The notes under the pieces are model-generated. The model was not told the DNA's origin. It was given only the letters and a program-made list of their open reading frames with translations, and did no database searches. Made by a program: the position numbers and the translations under genes. This document shows, in pieces, positions 15,805 to 24,900 of a DNA stretch of 64,000 bases; within the stretch, counting starts at the first letter, position 1; each line of letters begins with the position of its first letter. The DNA lies in assembly GCA_016711805.1 (NCBI GenBank), contig JADJSH010000019.1, forward strand, positions 1 through 64,000. Reading direction: 5' to 3'. Source of the DNA: Bacteroidota bacterium. Lineage in GTDB: Bacteria > Bacteroidota > Bacteroidia > B-17B0 > Aurantibacillaceae.

Positions 15805-18420
15805 TTATTGTTTTACAATTTTTTGTGCAGAAAGCAATTTGTTGTTTCCAATTATTTTTGCATGATATAACCCATTAGATAATTGAGTAGTATTAATAAT
15901 ATTGTTTAACTCAGTTAGCGATTGTTTTAAAACTAACTCTCCAATCATGTTATAAACTTCGACTGAAGTATTTGCTGGAATATTATCAAAATCAATATTT
16001 AGCGCTCCATAAACTGGATTTGGGTAGGCATTAATATTGATGTTATTTTTCATATCTAAATCATCCATTTCCGATTGAGTAAGCGAAAATCTTCCTGAAG
16101 CAGTCGCCGGAGTTGTAAGTGTACATATATTTCCAAAAGGTCCCCATACTCCATTTGTATAAGCCCTCACTTTTACATTATATGTTGTACTAAAAGCAAT
16201 TCCTGGCCAATAACTTGTTAAGTAGAAATCCGTGTAAGGAGCATTTCTTTGTCTTGTGAATAGAATTGTTCCTGTTGTAGGGCTAGAAAACTGCCATTCA
16301 TAATTTGTAGCTCCAGTAACAGAGTTACATCTAGGTCTTGTAGTTGCATTTAAGGTTGTAAGAGAAGTGTTACAAAAAGTTGGGGTTAATTCGGTTAATC
16401 CACCTAATGCAGTCGGTGTAGTAAGGGTACATGCTGAACCATAATTACCCCATATGCCCCCTACATTTGCTCTAACTTTCACATTGTAAGTTTTATTGAA
16501 TTGTATATTTGGAAAGTAACTAGTCAAATAAAAATCAGTCCATTGTGCGCCTCGTTGTTTTGTTAAGACTATCGCTCCAGACGAGGGGTCTGAAAATTGC
16601 CATTCATAATTTGTTGCATTTGAAACAGCATCACATCTTAACAATGTATTTGCATCCATAGTTGTTAATGTAGTGTTACAAAAATTTGTTGTTAGTTTTG
16701 TAAGTGTAACGCAATTTACAGGGGTGATTGTCTGAAAAGCAGTATTAGAACATCCGTTTGCCGCGGTTCCAATTACAGAGTACGTTGTTGTAACAGTTGG
16801 ACCTACTGGCGCAGAAGAACCAGAAGTATTTCCAGGGTTCCAAGTATATGTTGATGCTCCTGAACCGGTTAATAATATCAATGAACCCAAACAGACTGTA
16901 TTCGATGGGGCAGAAATAGACACATTTGGGATGGCATTAACTGTGATTGTAGTAGTAGAACATGATTGTGGATTTGTACAACCTCCTTCACCTCTCACAT
17001 AATATGTTGTCGTTATGCTTGGAGATACAACTATTGAAGTCCCAGATCCGATGCTTCCAGATCCACAACCTGCATTATACCATTGCCAATTGGTTGCGTC
17101 ATTCAATGTACCAACTACAGAGATAGTTGTACTTTGAATTCCACAGTTTGTGTATGAAGTAGAAGATAACGATGTTACACTTGCATTACTACATGCTCTA
17201 TTTAGTTTTGCTAGTTTGTTTATTGTTGCTCCATTATAGGTTAGAAACGTTCCTCCTATAAAAATATCTTTATTACTGTTTAAAGCTATATCTAAAACTG
17301 AACTTGATGCTCCTGCTGCTCCAGCACCTCCAGTATTAAAAGTAACGTCTTTTGTTCCATCAGCATTTAAACAAGTTATTCTTGCTGGGCTGCTAGCGTT
17401 AAATGTTGTGAAGGTTCCTCCTATAAGTATTTTATCATCAGCGAGAACATTACATGAATATACTATAAGGTTGGCGTTTGAACCGCCAGCATTAAACGTG
17501 TTATCAATACTACCATTCGTATTTAATCTAACAAGTCTATTTTTCGTAACACCATTAAAAGTAGTAAATGAGCCACCAATAATTATTTTTCCATCAGATT
17601 GTAAAGCTAAACCATAAACATATGTTGCAGCTGCCGAAACGGCAGTTCCTGCATTAAATGTTAAATTGTTTTCTAGAGAACCATCACTATTTAATCTAGC
17701 AACGCGATTAACTGTAGTTCCGTTATAAGAAAGAAAATTTCCAACAATAATTATTTTCCCATCAGGTTGAACCGCAATTCCGTATGTCCAATCACTTGGA
17801 CCTGTTCCAGGGTTAAAATTTGTATCGATTGATCCGTTTGTATTTAGTCTTGCAATTCTGGAAATAGAAGTGCCGTTATAAGACGTAAAAGTTCCTGCAA
17901 TAATAACCATCCCATCTGATTGCAGAGCAGCAGCATAAATTTGACTTGCAGTTCCCGTGCCAACATTAAATGTTGCATCAACAGATCCGTCTGAATTTAA
18001 TCTTACAATTCTATTTTTTGTGCTTCCTTTATAAGTTGTGAAATTACCTACCGCAATAATTTTACCATCAGATTGAAGCAAAAGTTTGGTTATCGTACCA
18101 TTAAAACCAGAACCAACATTAAATGTACCATCTAATGAACCATCAGTATTTATTCGAGCAATTCGGTTAATATTAGTTCCATTATAAGAGGTAAAAGTTC
18201 CTCCAATAATTACTTTGCCGTCATTTTGAACTACTATTGTCGCAACGTTGCCTGAAACAGCTGAAGTTCCAGAAACGAAAGTTAAATCTAATGTTCCCGA
18301 TTGGGCATATAAGGAACAATTAATAAAAACGATTAAAATACACAATAATTTAGCTAACTGGCTAGTTAAATTATTCGTTCCGTTGTTCTCATTTTCTTTG
18401 GTCTGTAGTTTCTTTTTCAT
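15805..18420 (-). CDS. T9SS-exported delta-60 repeat protein
   Basis: 871 residues. A long N-terminal signal region (hydrophobic LAKLLCILIVFINCSLYAQ) is followed by about seven delta-60-type repeats of roughly 55 residues (about 45-410), each with LQSDGKIII.G.FT.YNG and RI.RLN.DGS.D..FN. This is the beta-propeller-like seven-repeat layout. Next come an Ig-like segment with TTTYYVRG/TTTYSVIG (about 415-570), two near-identical 95-residue modules beginning near LTTNFCNTTL and LTPTFCNTSL (about 575-770), and a type A T9SS sorting domain (INAYPNPVYGALNI...QKIVKQ, about 795-871). Probably a large cell-surface or secreted protein. The substrate is unknown. Confidence 0.85.
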   Translation of the reverse strand: MKKKLQTKENENNGTNNLTSQLAKLLCILIVFINCSLYAQSGTLDLTFVSGTSAVSGNVATIVVQNDGKVIIGGTFTSYNGTNINRIARINTDGSLDGTFNVGSGFNGTITKLLLQSDGKIIAVGNFTTYKGSTKNRIVRLNSDGSVDATFNVGTGTASQIYAAALQSDGMVIIAGTFTSYNGTSISRIARLNTNGSIDTNFNPGTGPSDWTYGIAVQPDGKIIIVGNFLSYNGTTVNRVARLNSDGSLENNLTFNAGTAVSAAATYVYGLALQSDGKIIIGGSFTTFNGVTKNRLVRLNTNGSIDNTFNAGGSNANLIVYSCNVLADDKILIGGTFTTFNASSPARITCLNADGTKDVTFNTGGAGAAGASSSVLDIALNSNKDIFIGGTFLTYNGATINKLAKLNRACSNASVTSLSSTSYTNCGIQSTTISVVGTLNDATNWQWYNAGCGSGSIGSGTSIVVSPSITTTYYVRGEGGCTNPQSCSTTTITVNAIPNVSISAPSNTVCLGSLILLTGSGASTYTWNPGNTSGSSAPVGPTVTTTYSVIGTAANGCSNTAFQTITPVNCVTLTKLTTNFCNTTLTTMDANTLLRCDAVSNATNYEWQFSDPSSGAIVLTKQRGAQWTDFYLTSYFPNIQFNKTYNVKVRANVGGIWGNYGSACTLTTPTALGGLTELTPTFCNTSLTTLNATTRPRCNSVTGATNYEWQFSSPTTGTILFTRQRNAPYTDFYLTSYWPGIAFSTTYNVKVRAYTNGVWGPFGNICTLTTPATASGRFSLTQSEMDDLDMKNNININAYPNPVYGALNIDFDNIPANTSVEVYNMIGELVLKQSLTELNNIINTTQLSNGLYHAKIIGNNKLLSAQKIVKQ

Positions 18421-18439
18421 TTTTGTGTTTTTAGTTAAA

Positions 18440-18447
18440 CAAATGTA
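18440..18447 (-). promoter_or_regulatory. -7 box of the delta-60 protein gene
   Basis: TACATTTG on the minus strand fits TAnnTTTG, 19 bases before the ATG at 18420. No clear -33 element is seen. Confidence 0.45.
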
Positions 18448-18624
18448 ATTTATGTAAATACTTAACAGGTGATTTAAGTCTTATAATTTATTGATTGGTA
18501 TCATAAGTTTATATGATCTTCAATTTACATACCAAATAATGTTAAATAACATTTGATTAATGAATTTCCGGAAAAATTATTAAAAGTACATATTATAAAT
18601 GCTACAAATAAGCCATTTAAAATG

Positions 18625-21447
18625 TTAAAAAAGCTTCTCTTTTAAATACTTAGCCGTATAGCTAGTTTTATTTTTAATAACATCCTCAGGTGTTCCTTGG
18701 GCAACAACCGTCCCGCCTTCTTCGCCACCTTCAGGACCTATATCAATTACCCAATCAGCACATTTAATAACGTCTAAATTGTGTTCAATTACTACAATGG
18801 AATGTCCACGGTCAATTAAGGCGTTGAATGATTTTAATAATTTAGCCACATCGTGAAAATGTAAGCCAGTAGTGGGTTCGTCAAAAATAAATAAGGTTTG
18901 TGTGGTAGAACTTCCTCCAATTAAAAAAGTAGCTAATTTGATACGTTGTGCTTCGCCACCACTTAAAGTACTGGATGATTGCCCTAATTGCACGTATCCT
19001 AAACCAACTTCCTGTAATGGTTTTAAGCGTTCAATAATGCGTTTACATATTCTGTCGGTTTCATCTTGACTAAAATAAATCACGGCATCATCAATCGTCA
19101 TTTCTAAAACATCACTGATGGATTTTCCTTTGTATAAAATCTCTAAAGTTTCTGCTTTAAAGCGTTTACTATTACATGCCTCGCATGGTAACGAAATATC
19201 AGCCATAAACTGCATCTCAACAGTGATGGTTCCTTCGCCTTCGCAAACTTCGCATCTACCTCCATCTACATTGAATGAAAAATGAGAAGGCTTATAATTA
19301 CGAACTTTTGCTAAAGCTTGTTCCGAAAATAAATTACGGATTTCATCGTAGGCTTTAGTATAAGTGACAGGATTACTACGAGAAGATTTACCAATCGGAT
19401 TTTGATCAATAAATTCTACATGTTGTATTTGCTTTAAGCTTCCCGAAATTTTATCACTTTTAGCATTCGCAAAATAACCTTCTAAATGTTTTTTGACATT
19501 GGGGTATAATACTTTTTTAACTAAAGTTGATTTTCCCGAGCCACTAACACCAGTAACACAACATAAGGTGTTTAAGGGAAATTTTACGGTAATGTCTTTT
19601 AAATTATTCTCCGTAGCATTATGAACTTCAATAAACTCTTTCCATTTGCGACGTGTTTTAGGAACTTCGATTCGTAGTTTATTGGTTAAATATTTTGCTG
19701 TAAAACTTTTAGAGTCTTTTAATAAATCTTTTTGATTGCCTTGAAAGACTAATTCTCCGCCATTAGTACCAGCTTCAGGACCAATATCAATTAATTGATC
19801 GGCTGCTTGCATAATTTCCTCATCATGTTCGACAACGATGACTGTATTGCCTTGTGCTTTTAAAGACTTTAAAACACCTATTAATCGCTCAGTGTCTCTT
19901 GAATGCAAACCAATACTTGGCTCATCTAATATGTATAAACTACCAACTAAACTACTACCTAAAGATGTTGCTAAATTAATACGTTGACTTTCGCCGCCGC
20001 TCAATGTATTAGCCACACGATTTAAACTTAAATAACCTAAACCAACATCTAATAAAAATTGCAAACGACTATTTATTTCAATTAGTAATCGCTTAGCAAT
20101 AGATGTATCGTGTTCGTTAAGTTTTAGTTTTTTAAAGAAAGAAGCAATATCTGAAACTGGCATTAACACTAATTCGGAAATGCCCATATCGCCGATCTTT
20201 ACATAGTTAGCGTCTTTACGCAAGCGAGTGCCGTTACAATCAGGACAATTAGTTTTGCCGCGGTAACGTGCTAACATGACGCGGTATTGTATTTTGTAAC
20301 TTTCTTTTTCTAACATTTTAAAGAAAGCCGTAATGCCTTCAAAATGTTCGTTACCGCTCCATAATAAATTATATTGCGCTTTAGTTAATTGAGCAATAGG
20401 TTTATGTATAGGAAAATCAAATTTATGTGCACTCTTAACTAATTGGTTTTTGTAGTACGACATGGTTTCTCCGTTCCAGCAAGCAACAGCACTATCATAA
20501 ACAGAAATGCTTTTGTTTGGAATGGCCAAATCAGGATCAATACCAATAATGCTTCCAAAGCCTTCACAAGTTTTACAAGCACCAATTGGATTATTGAAAC
20601 TGAAGAAATTCATGTCTGGTTCTTCAAATGTCATTCCATCAGCTTCAAACAAATTAGAGAAGTGATGTTGATTGTATGACTTATCATCTTTCTCAATAAA
20701 TATATCACACTCGCCATTGCCTTCAAAAAAGGCGGTTTGAACACTATCCGCTACACGGTTTTGAAAATCTTCATCTGTAATATCAACAACAATTCTATCA
20801 ACTAATAAAAAAATAATATCTGTTTTTTTAGATTTCTTAGCATCGAAATCAGATATTTTAGTGATTTGATTGTTAACTAATATTCTTGCAAAGCCTTGCT
20901 GATTCAATAAATCTAAATGTTTGGCTAAGTCTCTGTCTTTTGGAACAATTAACTTTGATACAATTAAACAGTTTGTTTCGTTAGAAAGTGTGTTCACAAA
21001 ATCAACCACATCACTTACCGAATCACGTTTTACAATTTTTCCTGAAATGGGACTATAAGTTTTGCCAACGCGTGCGTATAATAATTTCAAGTAATCATAT
21101 ATTTCGGTAATGGTACCAACTGTACTGCGTGGGTTACGAGAAATCACTTTTTGTTCAATGGCAATTGCTGGAGAAATTCCTTTGATATAATCTAATTTTG
21201 GTTTTTCTAAACGTCCTAAAAACTGACGTGCATAAGCTGATAAACTTTCAACATAACGTCTTTGCCCTTCTGCGTATAATGTGTCGAATGCCAGCGATGA
21301 TTTGCCAGAACCTGATAAACCAGTAATGACAATGAATTTATTTCGAGGCAATGCCACATCAATACCTTTTAGGTTGTGCATGCGAGCGCCTTTAATAATA
21401 ATAAATTCTTTAGGATTGAGAGTTGTTATATCTTTTTGAGTAGCCAA
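18625..21447 (-). CDS. uvrA: Excinuclease ABC subunit A
   Basis: Damage-recognition ATPase of nucleotide excision repair. 940 residues, normal length. Two ABC ATPase halves: the first Walker A GLSGSGKSS (about residue 43) and signature LSGGESQRI with Walker B LYILDEPSIGLH; the second Walker A GVSGSGKSTL and signature LSGGEAQRIKLA with IFDEPTTGLHF. Zinc modules show CKTCEGFG, CPDCNGTR and CEVCEGEG...CEAC. The frame is uninterrupted. It is monocistronic, with an 80-bp AT-rich gap upstream leading into an intergenic repeat. Confidence 0.97.
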   Translation of the reverse strand: MATQKDITTLNPKEFIIIKGARMHNLKGIDVALPRNKFIVITGLSGSGKSSLAFDTLYAEGQRRYVESLSAYARQFLGRLEKPKLDYIKGISPAIAIEQKVISRNPRSTVGTITEIYDYLKLLYARVGKTYSPISGKIVKRDSVSDVVDFVNTLSNETNCLIVSKLIVPKDRDLAKHLDLLNQQGFARILVNNQITKISDFDAKKSKKTDIIFLLVDRIVVDITDEDFQNRVADSVQTAFFEGNGECDIFIEKDDKSYNQHHFSNLFEADGMTFEEPDMNFFSFNNPIGACKTCEGFGSIIGIDPDLAIPNKSISVYDSAVACWNGETMSYYKNQLVKSAHKFDFPIHKPIAQLTKAQYNLLWSGNEHFEGITAFFKMLEKESYKIQYRVMLARYRGKTNCPDCNGTRLRKDANYVKIGDMGISELVLMPVSDIASFFKKLKLNEHDTSIAKRLLIEINSRLQFLLDVGLGYLSLNRVANTLSGGESQRINLATSLGSSLVGSLYILDEPSIGLHSRDTERLIGVLKSLKAQGNTVIVVEHDEEIMQAADQLIDIGPEAGTNGGELVFQGNQKDLLKDSKSFTAKYLTNKLRIEVPKTRRKWKEFIEVHNATENNLKDITVKFPLNTLCCVTGVSGSGKSTLVKKVLYPNVKKHLEGYFANAKSDKISGSLKQIQHVEFIDQNPIGKSSRSNPVTYTKAYDEIRNLFSEQALAKVRNYKPSHFSFNVDGGRCEVCEGEGTITVEMQFMADISLPCEACNSKRFKAETLEILYKGKSISDVLEMTIDDAVIYFSQDETDRICKRIIERLKPLQEVGLGYVQLGQSSSTLSGGEAQRIKLATFLIGGSSTTQTLFIFDEPTTGLHFHDVAKLLKSFNALIDRGHSIVVIEHNLDVIKCADWVIDIGPEGGEEGGTVVAQGTPEDVIKNKTSYTAKYLKEKLF

Positions 21448-21547
21448 AACTTAGTTTTTATAGAGTATCAAATATAATAGATTGCATGCTGTTTTTAGCA
21501 CGCTAAGTATTAACAAATGTTATAAACTTTAGTTTATATTTATTTTC

Positions 21548-21840
21548 CTTTTAAGGGCTTGTTCGGCGGGAGCCGAACCGGGCTGTCACTTCAATCTTTT
21601 TTGTTTCACAAAAAAGAATTTTCGCTTGCATCTCTCAAGCAGACGTACTTTCATTATTCGGAGTTTATACTTCGATTTACCGCAAGGCTGCGTAAGGGAT
21701 TGCTGGCATTTTCTTTATAATTTTTAAAGGTGTCAGCGAATACATAGTATTTGAGGCATTGTTTGAGCTCTCCCGCATTTTTCATGCGGGAAGCGAGTGC
21801 CGAAAGCCCGTATCCGCCAGGTGGCGGAATACGCCAAAAT
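21548..21840. repeat. Hairpin-rich intergenic repeat block
   Basis: This 409-bp gap between uvrA and the next gene has no ORF. It holds GTTCGGCgggaGCCGAAC (about 21561-21578), CCCGCAttttTCATGCGGG (about 21774-21791) and TCCGCCaggtGGCGGA (about 21813-21828), plus GGGATTG and AAAGCCCG words shared with 11171-11275. I read it as several copies or parts of a dispersed palindromic repeat family. Confidence 0.55.
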
Positions 21841-21856
21841 AATGATATCGGTAATA

Positions 21857-22429
21857 CTATGCTAAACGCTTCGAAATAATCTTTGAAATATTTCCAAATA
21901 CTTGCCCTGGAGAAAATTTACGCCATTCGTAGTCGTTCAATTCTCCTCCAGTAATAAAATAATAATCCAAATTGGCTTGCTTAAATTCTTTCAAAACATG
22001 CTCCTGAAAATTGATAAATGTAATCCAGCCATCATTGTCTTGAACATCTTCAAACCATTCTTCATAGTATGAATCATCAGAGTGATGGAAGTTTAATACA
22101 TTTTCGCCAATGATGATGTATTTATTGATGCCATGGAATGCTAATTCATCAATAATATCACGTTTTAACAGCATGATATCGTTATTAATAGCATCGTTCC
22201 ATTCTCCAATTAATTCTATGATGGCATAATGCTCATCATAATCTACAAACAAAATTTTGAGGTATAAGGTTTCACTTCCCATATCATCCCATTGAGGATG
22301 TATGTAGTAATTGTAAACCGTATTACTAAACGTAAATTCACTATACTCTGCACCATAAAATGGCGAATCTTCATCCTCCGAAGCGATGTATAAATGTTGC
22401 CAGTTATAAAAAGGTTCTAATTCGTGCAT
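21857..22429 (-). CDS. Conserved hypothetical acidic protein
   Basis: 190 residues, no signal peptide or membrane segment, rich in Asp/Glu and aromatic residues (HLYIASEDEDSPFYG, HPQWDDMGSE, YYEEWFEDVQDNDG). It is probably cytosolic and alpha/beta. I do not recognise a family with a known function. It starts 4 bp after the stop codon of the ispH-exonuclease frame, so the two are almost certainly translated from one mRNA. Confidence 0.65.
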   Translation of the reverse strand: MHELEPFYNWQHLYIASEDEDSPFYGAEYSEFTFSNTVYNYYIHPQWDDMGSETLYLKILFVDYDEHYAIIELIGEWNDAINNDIMLLKRDIIDELAFHGINKYIIIGENVLNFHHSDDSYYEEWFEDVQDNDGWITFINFQEHVLKEFKQANLDYYFITGGELNDYEWRKFSPGQVFGNISKIISKRLA

Positions 22430-22433
22430 TTTG

Positions 22434-24503
22434 TTATTTCATGCTCAAACGAATTTGAGTAATAATTTTTTTAGTGTATAAAGGAAAATCTCCCTGCATC
22501 ATCCAGTTATAGTAAGATGGTTCTTTAGTAAAGACTTCTTTGACTGTTTTATCTTTATGCTTTCCAAAACTAAATACTTCTTCGCCTTTTTCGTTATAAA
22601 CGATTCTACCAGCTAAATCAACATTTTTAGTACGAGTAGTCAACGTGCTTAAAACGGCCATGTCGTTTTTGACTGGCTTAATTTTATTCCCTTTTTCATC
22701 TTCTACTTCTGTGTTTTCGTACCGAGCAATTTGAGCTTTAAAAATTTCGAAAGTGGCTAGTGTGTCTGCTTCGGCAGAGTGCGCATTGATTAATGGCTTT
22801 TCACAGTAAAATTTATAAGCAGCCGTTAAATTACGAGGCTCCATGGTATGGAAAATATTTTGCACGTCAATTAACTTTCTGTTTCTTAAATCAAAATCAA
22901 TATCCGCACGCAAAAATTCTTCTACTAAAACTGGCACATCAAATTTATTTGAATTGAATCCTGCTAAATCACAATTGGTTAAAAACTGAGCTAATTGTGG
23001 CGCTAATTCTTTAAAAGTAGGGCAATCAGCTACATCGTTATCGTAAATGCCATGAATTTTAGAAGTGAATTCTGGAATTGGGATAGTGGGATTTACCTTT
23101 TTTGTCAATATATCGGTTGTATTATCAATGTTTACACGAACAATAGAAATCTCGACAATTCTGTCGCTACCAACATTAATGCCTGTGGTTTCTAGATCAA
23201 AAAAAGCGAGTGGTTTGGTTAAGTTTAATTGCATGAATTTTCTTTTTGCATAGTGTAAATGTTTTGTGCTCACTCTTTCCACATATTTTAGAGAGTGAAC
23301 CGCTTCTTCCACAGATTTTATATCCGAGTAAAAACTATTTATTTTATGAATCACGCCTTCAATAACCGAGTCGGGACAAGAAGCTCCACTAGTTAAAATA
23401 ATACGAATTGGTGTTTTGTTTGGCAAGAAATGGAAACTAGTTAAGTGTTTTTTATTTGGATAATCAAAATGATGAATCGTGTTTTTGTCGACGATTTCTT
23501 TTTCAGAAGAAATAAAGTAAGTATGGAATTTACGTTCACACAATTCTACCAAATGAGAAGTATTACTGCTATTGTATCCACCAACTACAATCGCTAAATC
23601 AGCGTCAGCTTCCAATAAACCGTAGGTGGCATCTTGATTTTCGTTAGTTGCGTAACAAAGCGTATCACGTGTATCAGCAAAATGATTAGCAATATCGACA
23701 GTACCATATTTTTCTAACATCACTGTTTTAAAGTAGTCTGCTATTTCTTGTGTTTCGCTTGCTAGCATGGTGGTTTGATTAATAATGCCCACGCGTTGCA
23801 AGTCTTTTTCTAAATCTAAATTTTCAGAATAACGACCTTTAAAATCAATAGTAAACTGTTCTTTTGTTTTATTTCCTAAAATATACTCTGCCAATAATTT
23901 TGATTCCGTTAAATCTCTCACAATAATGGCTTTGTTGTGCTTGTCGCTTCTCGAAAAAGTTGCCTTGGTTTCTTCGTGATTATGTTTTCCGTGAATAATA
24001 ATGGTGTAATTATCTTTACCAATTGATTCTGATTTTTTCCAAACACGTTCTACAAATGGACAAGTTGTATTATATGCTTCTGTTTTGATCTGTTTAGATT
24101 CCAGTAAAGCAATAATATCTAAAGGCGCTCCAAATGCAGGAATAATAACTACGTCATCAGGTGTTAAGGTGTCAAACGATATAAGTTGATTACCGTTGGT
24201 ATCCTGTAGAAATTGAACACCTCTATCTATCAAATCATTATTCACATCAGGATTATGTATCATTTGGCTTAATAAAAAAATACGTTTTCCTGGATTTTCA
24301 TCTAAAGCCTTAAACGAAATTTCGATGGCATTCTCTACACCATAACAAAAACCAAAATGACGAGCAATTAAAAATTGAACTGCTCCAAAATCTAATAGAG
24401 TAGGCGAGTTGTCTCTTTTACGAGGATCTTGCAACTTACGGTATTGCTTTATTTTACTAATAATCGGACTTCTGTAAAACTCCGGTACGTTAAATGCTTT
24501 CAT
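22434..24503 (-). CDS. ispH: IspH (HMBPP reductase) fused in frame to a DEDDh 3'-5' exonuclease
   Basis: Residues 1-405 are the long Bacteroidota form of IspH, last step of the MEP isoprenoid pathway: three cluster cysteines (HFGFCYGVEN, Cys53; NTTCPFVERV; SGASCPDSVI) and the HGKHNHEET loop. A 20-residue bridge leads to Met424 (MQLNLTKPLAFFDLETTG, ATG at 23234). This begins a DnaQ-like exonuclease with FFDLETTG (Asp/Glu), GFNSNKFDVPVL and HSAEADT (His/Asp). The last 60 residues (EVFSFGKHKDKTVKEV...YYNWMMQGDF) resemble the DUF3820 tail found on such exonucleases. In relatives these are normally separate genes, so the fusion may be real or may result from a lost stop codon or indel near 23240-23330. 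An internal start at 23234 would make a normal exonuclease. Confidence 0.85.
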   Translation of the reverse strand: MKAFNVPEFYRSPIISKIKQYRKLQDPRKRDNSPTLLDFGAVQFLIARHFGFCYGVENAIEISFKALDENPGKRIFLLSQMIHNPDVNNDLIDRGVQFLQDTNGNQLISFDTLTPDDVVIIPAFGAPLDIIALLESKQIKTEAYNTTCPFVERVWKKSESIGKDNYTIIIHGKHNHEETKATFSRSDKHNKAIIVRDLTESKLLAEYILGNKTKEQFTIDFKGRYSENLDLEKDLQRVGIINQTTMLASETQEIADYFKTVMLEKYGTVDIANHFADTRDTLCYATNENQDATYGLLEADADLAIVVGGYNSSNTSHLVELCERKFHTYFISSEKEIVDKNTIHHFDYPNKKHLTSFHFLPNKTPIRIILTSGASCPDSVIEGVIHKINSFYSDIKSVEEAVHSLKYVERVSTKHLHYAKRKFMQLNLTKPLAFFDLETTGINVGSDRIVEISIVRVNIDNTTDILTKKVNPTIPIPEFTSKIHGIYDNDVADCPTFKELAPQLAQFLTNCDLAGFNSNKFDVPVLVEEFLRADIDFDLRNRKLIDVQNIFHTMEPRNLTAAYKFYCEKPLINAHSAEADTLATFEIFKAQIARYENTEVEDEKGNKIKPVKNDMAVLSTLTTRTKNVDLAGRIVYNEKGEEVFSFGKHKDKTVKEVFTKEPSYYNWMMQGDFPLYTKKIITQIRLSMK

Positions 24504-24604
24504 TTTATTAATTAGTCAATTAGATTATTTGACAATCTGATAATTATATTAATTTTTTATTTATTCTATTTTAATTGTCGAATTGACTCATCGACTCATT
24601 TTCA
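24504..24604. repeat. AT-rich GACAATT/AATTAG spacer
   Basis: Contains TTAATTAGTCAATTAG, TTTGACAATCTGATAATTA and TTGTCGAATTGACTCATCGACTC, the same words as at 2868-2948. It separates the DUF721 gene from ispH. Confidence 0.45.
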
Positions 24605-24606
24605 AA

Positions 24607-24900
24607 TTATTTCAATACAAGTTCCTTAATCAACCTCTTCCCTACAAATTTATTTACTTTCTCAATAATGGTTTCTTTTACATAGGCCGTTTCATTTCGG
24701 ATGATTGGAGAATCTATTGATACAAACAAAATACCTTGCGCATAGTTTATTTGTGTGGTATGTTTTGCTACGGTTTTTCCAACAATACCTTCCCAGCCAT
24801 TTCTAATAGCAAAGATGCTGTATTTCTCATCCAACTTTTCTTCTTTGAAAATTTGAGATATAGCATCACCTAGCTTTATGAGGTTATTGTTCTTAGCCAT
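24607..24900 (-). CDS. DUF721 family protein
   Basis: 97 residues, matching the small RecF-linked DUF721 group: GDAISQIFKEEKLDEKY near the N-terminus, NGWEGIVGKTVAKHT in the middle, and LFVSIDSPIIRNE...FVGKRLIKELVL at the end. The family is often found beside dnaA/recF and has been proposed to act in replication or RNA binding, without a settled role. It overlaps the recF stop by 8 bp, so translation is probably coupled. Confidence 0.85.
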   Translation of the reverse strand: MAKNNNLIKLGDAISQIFKEEKLDEKYSIFAIRNGWEGIVGKTVAKHTTQINYAQGILFVSIDSPIIRNETAYVKETIIEKVNKFVGKRLIKELVLK

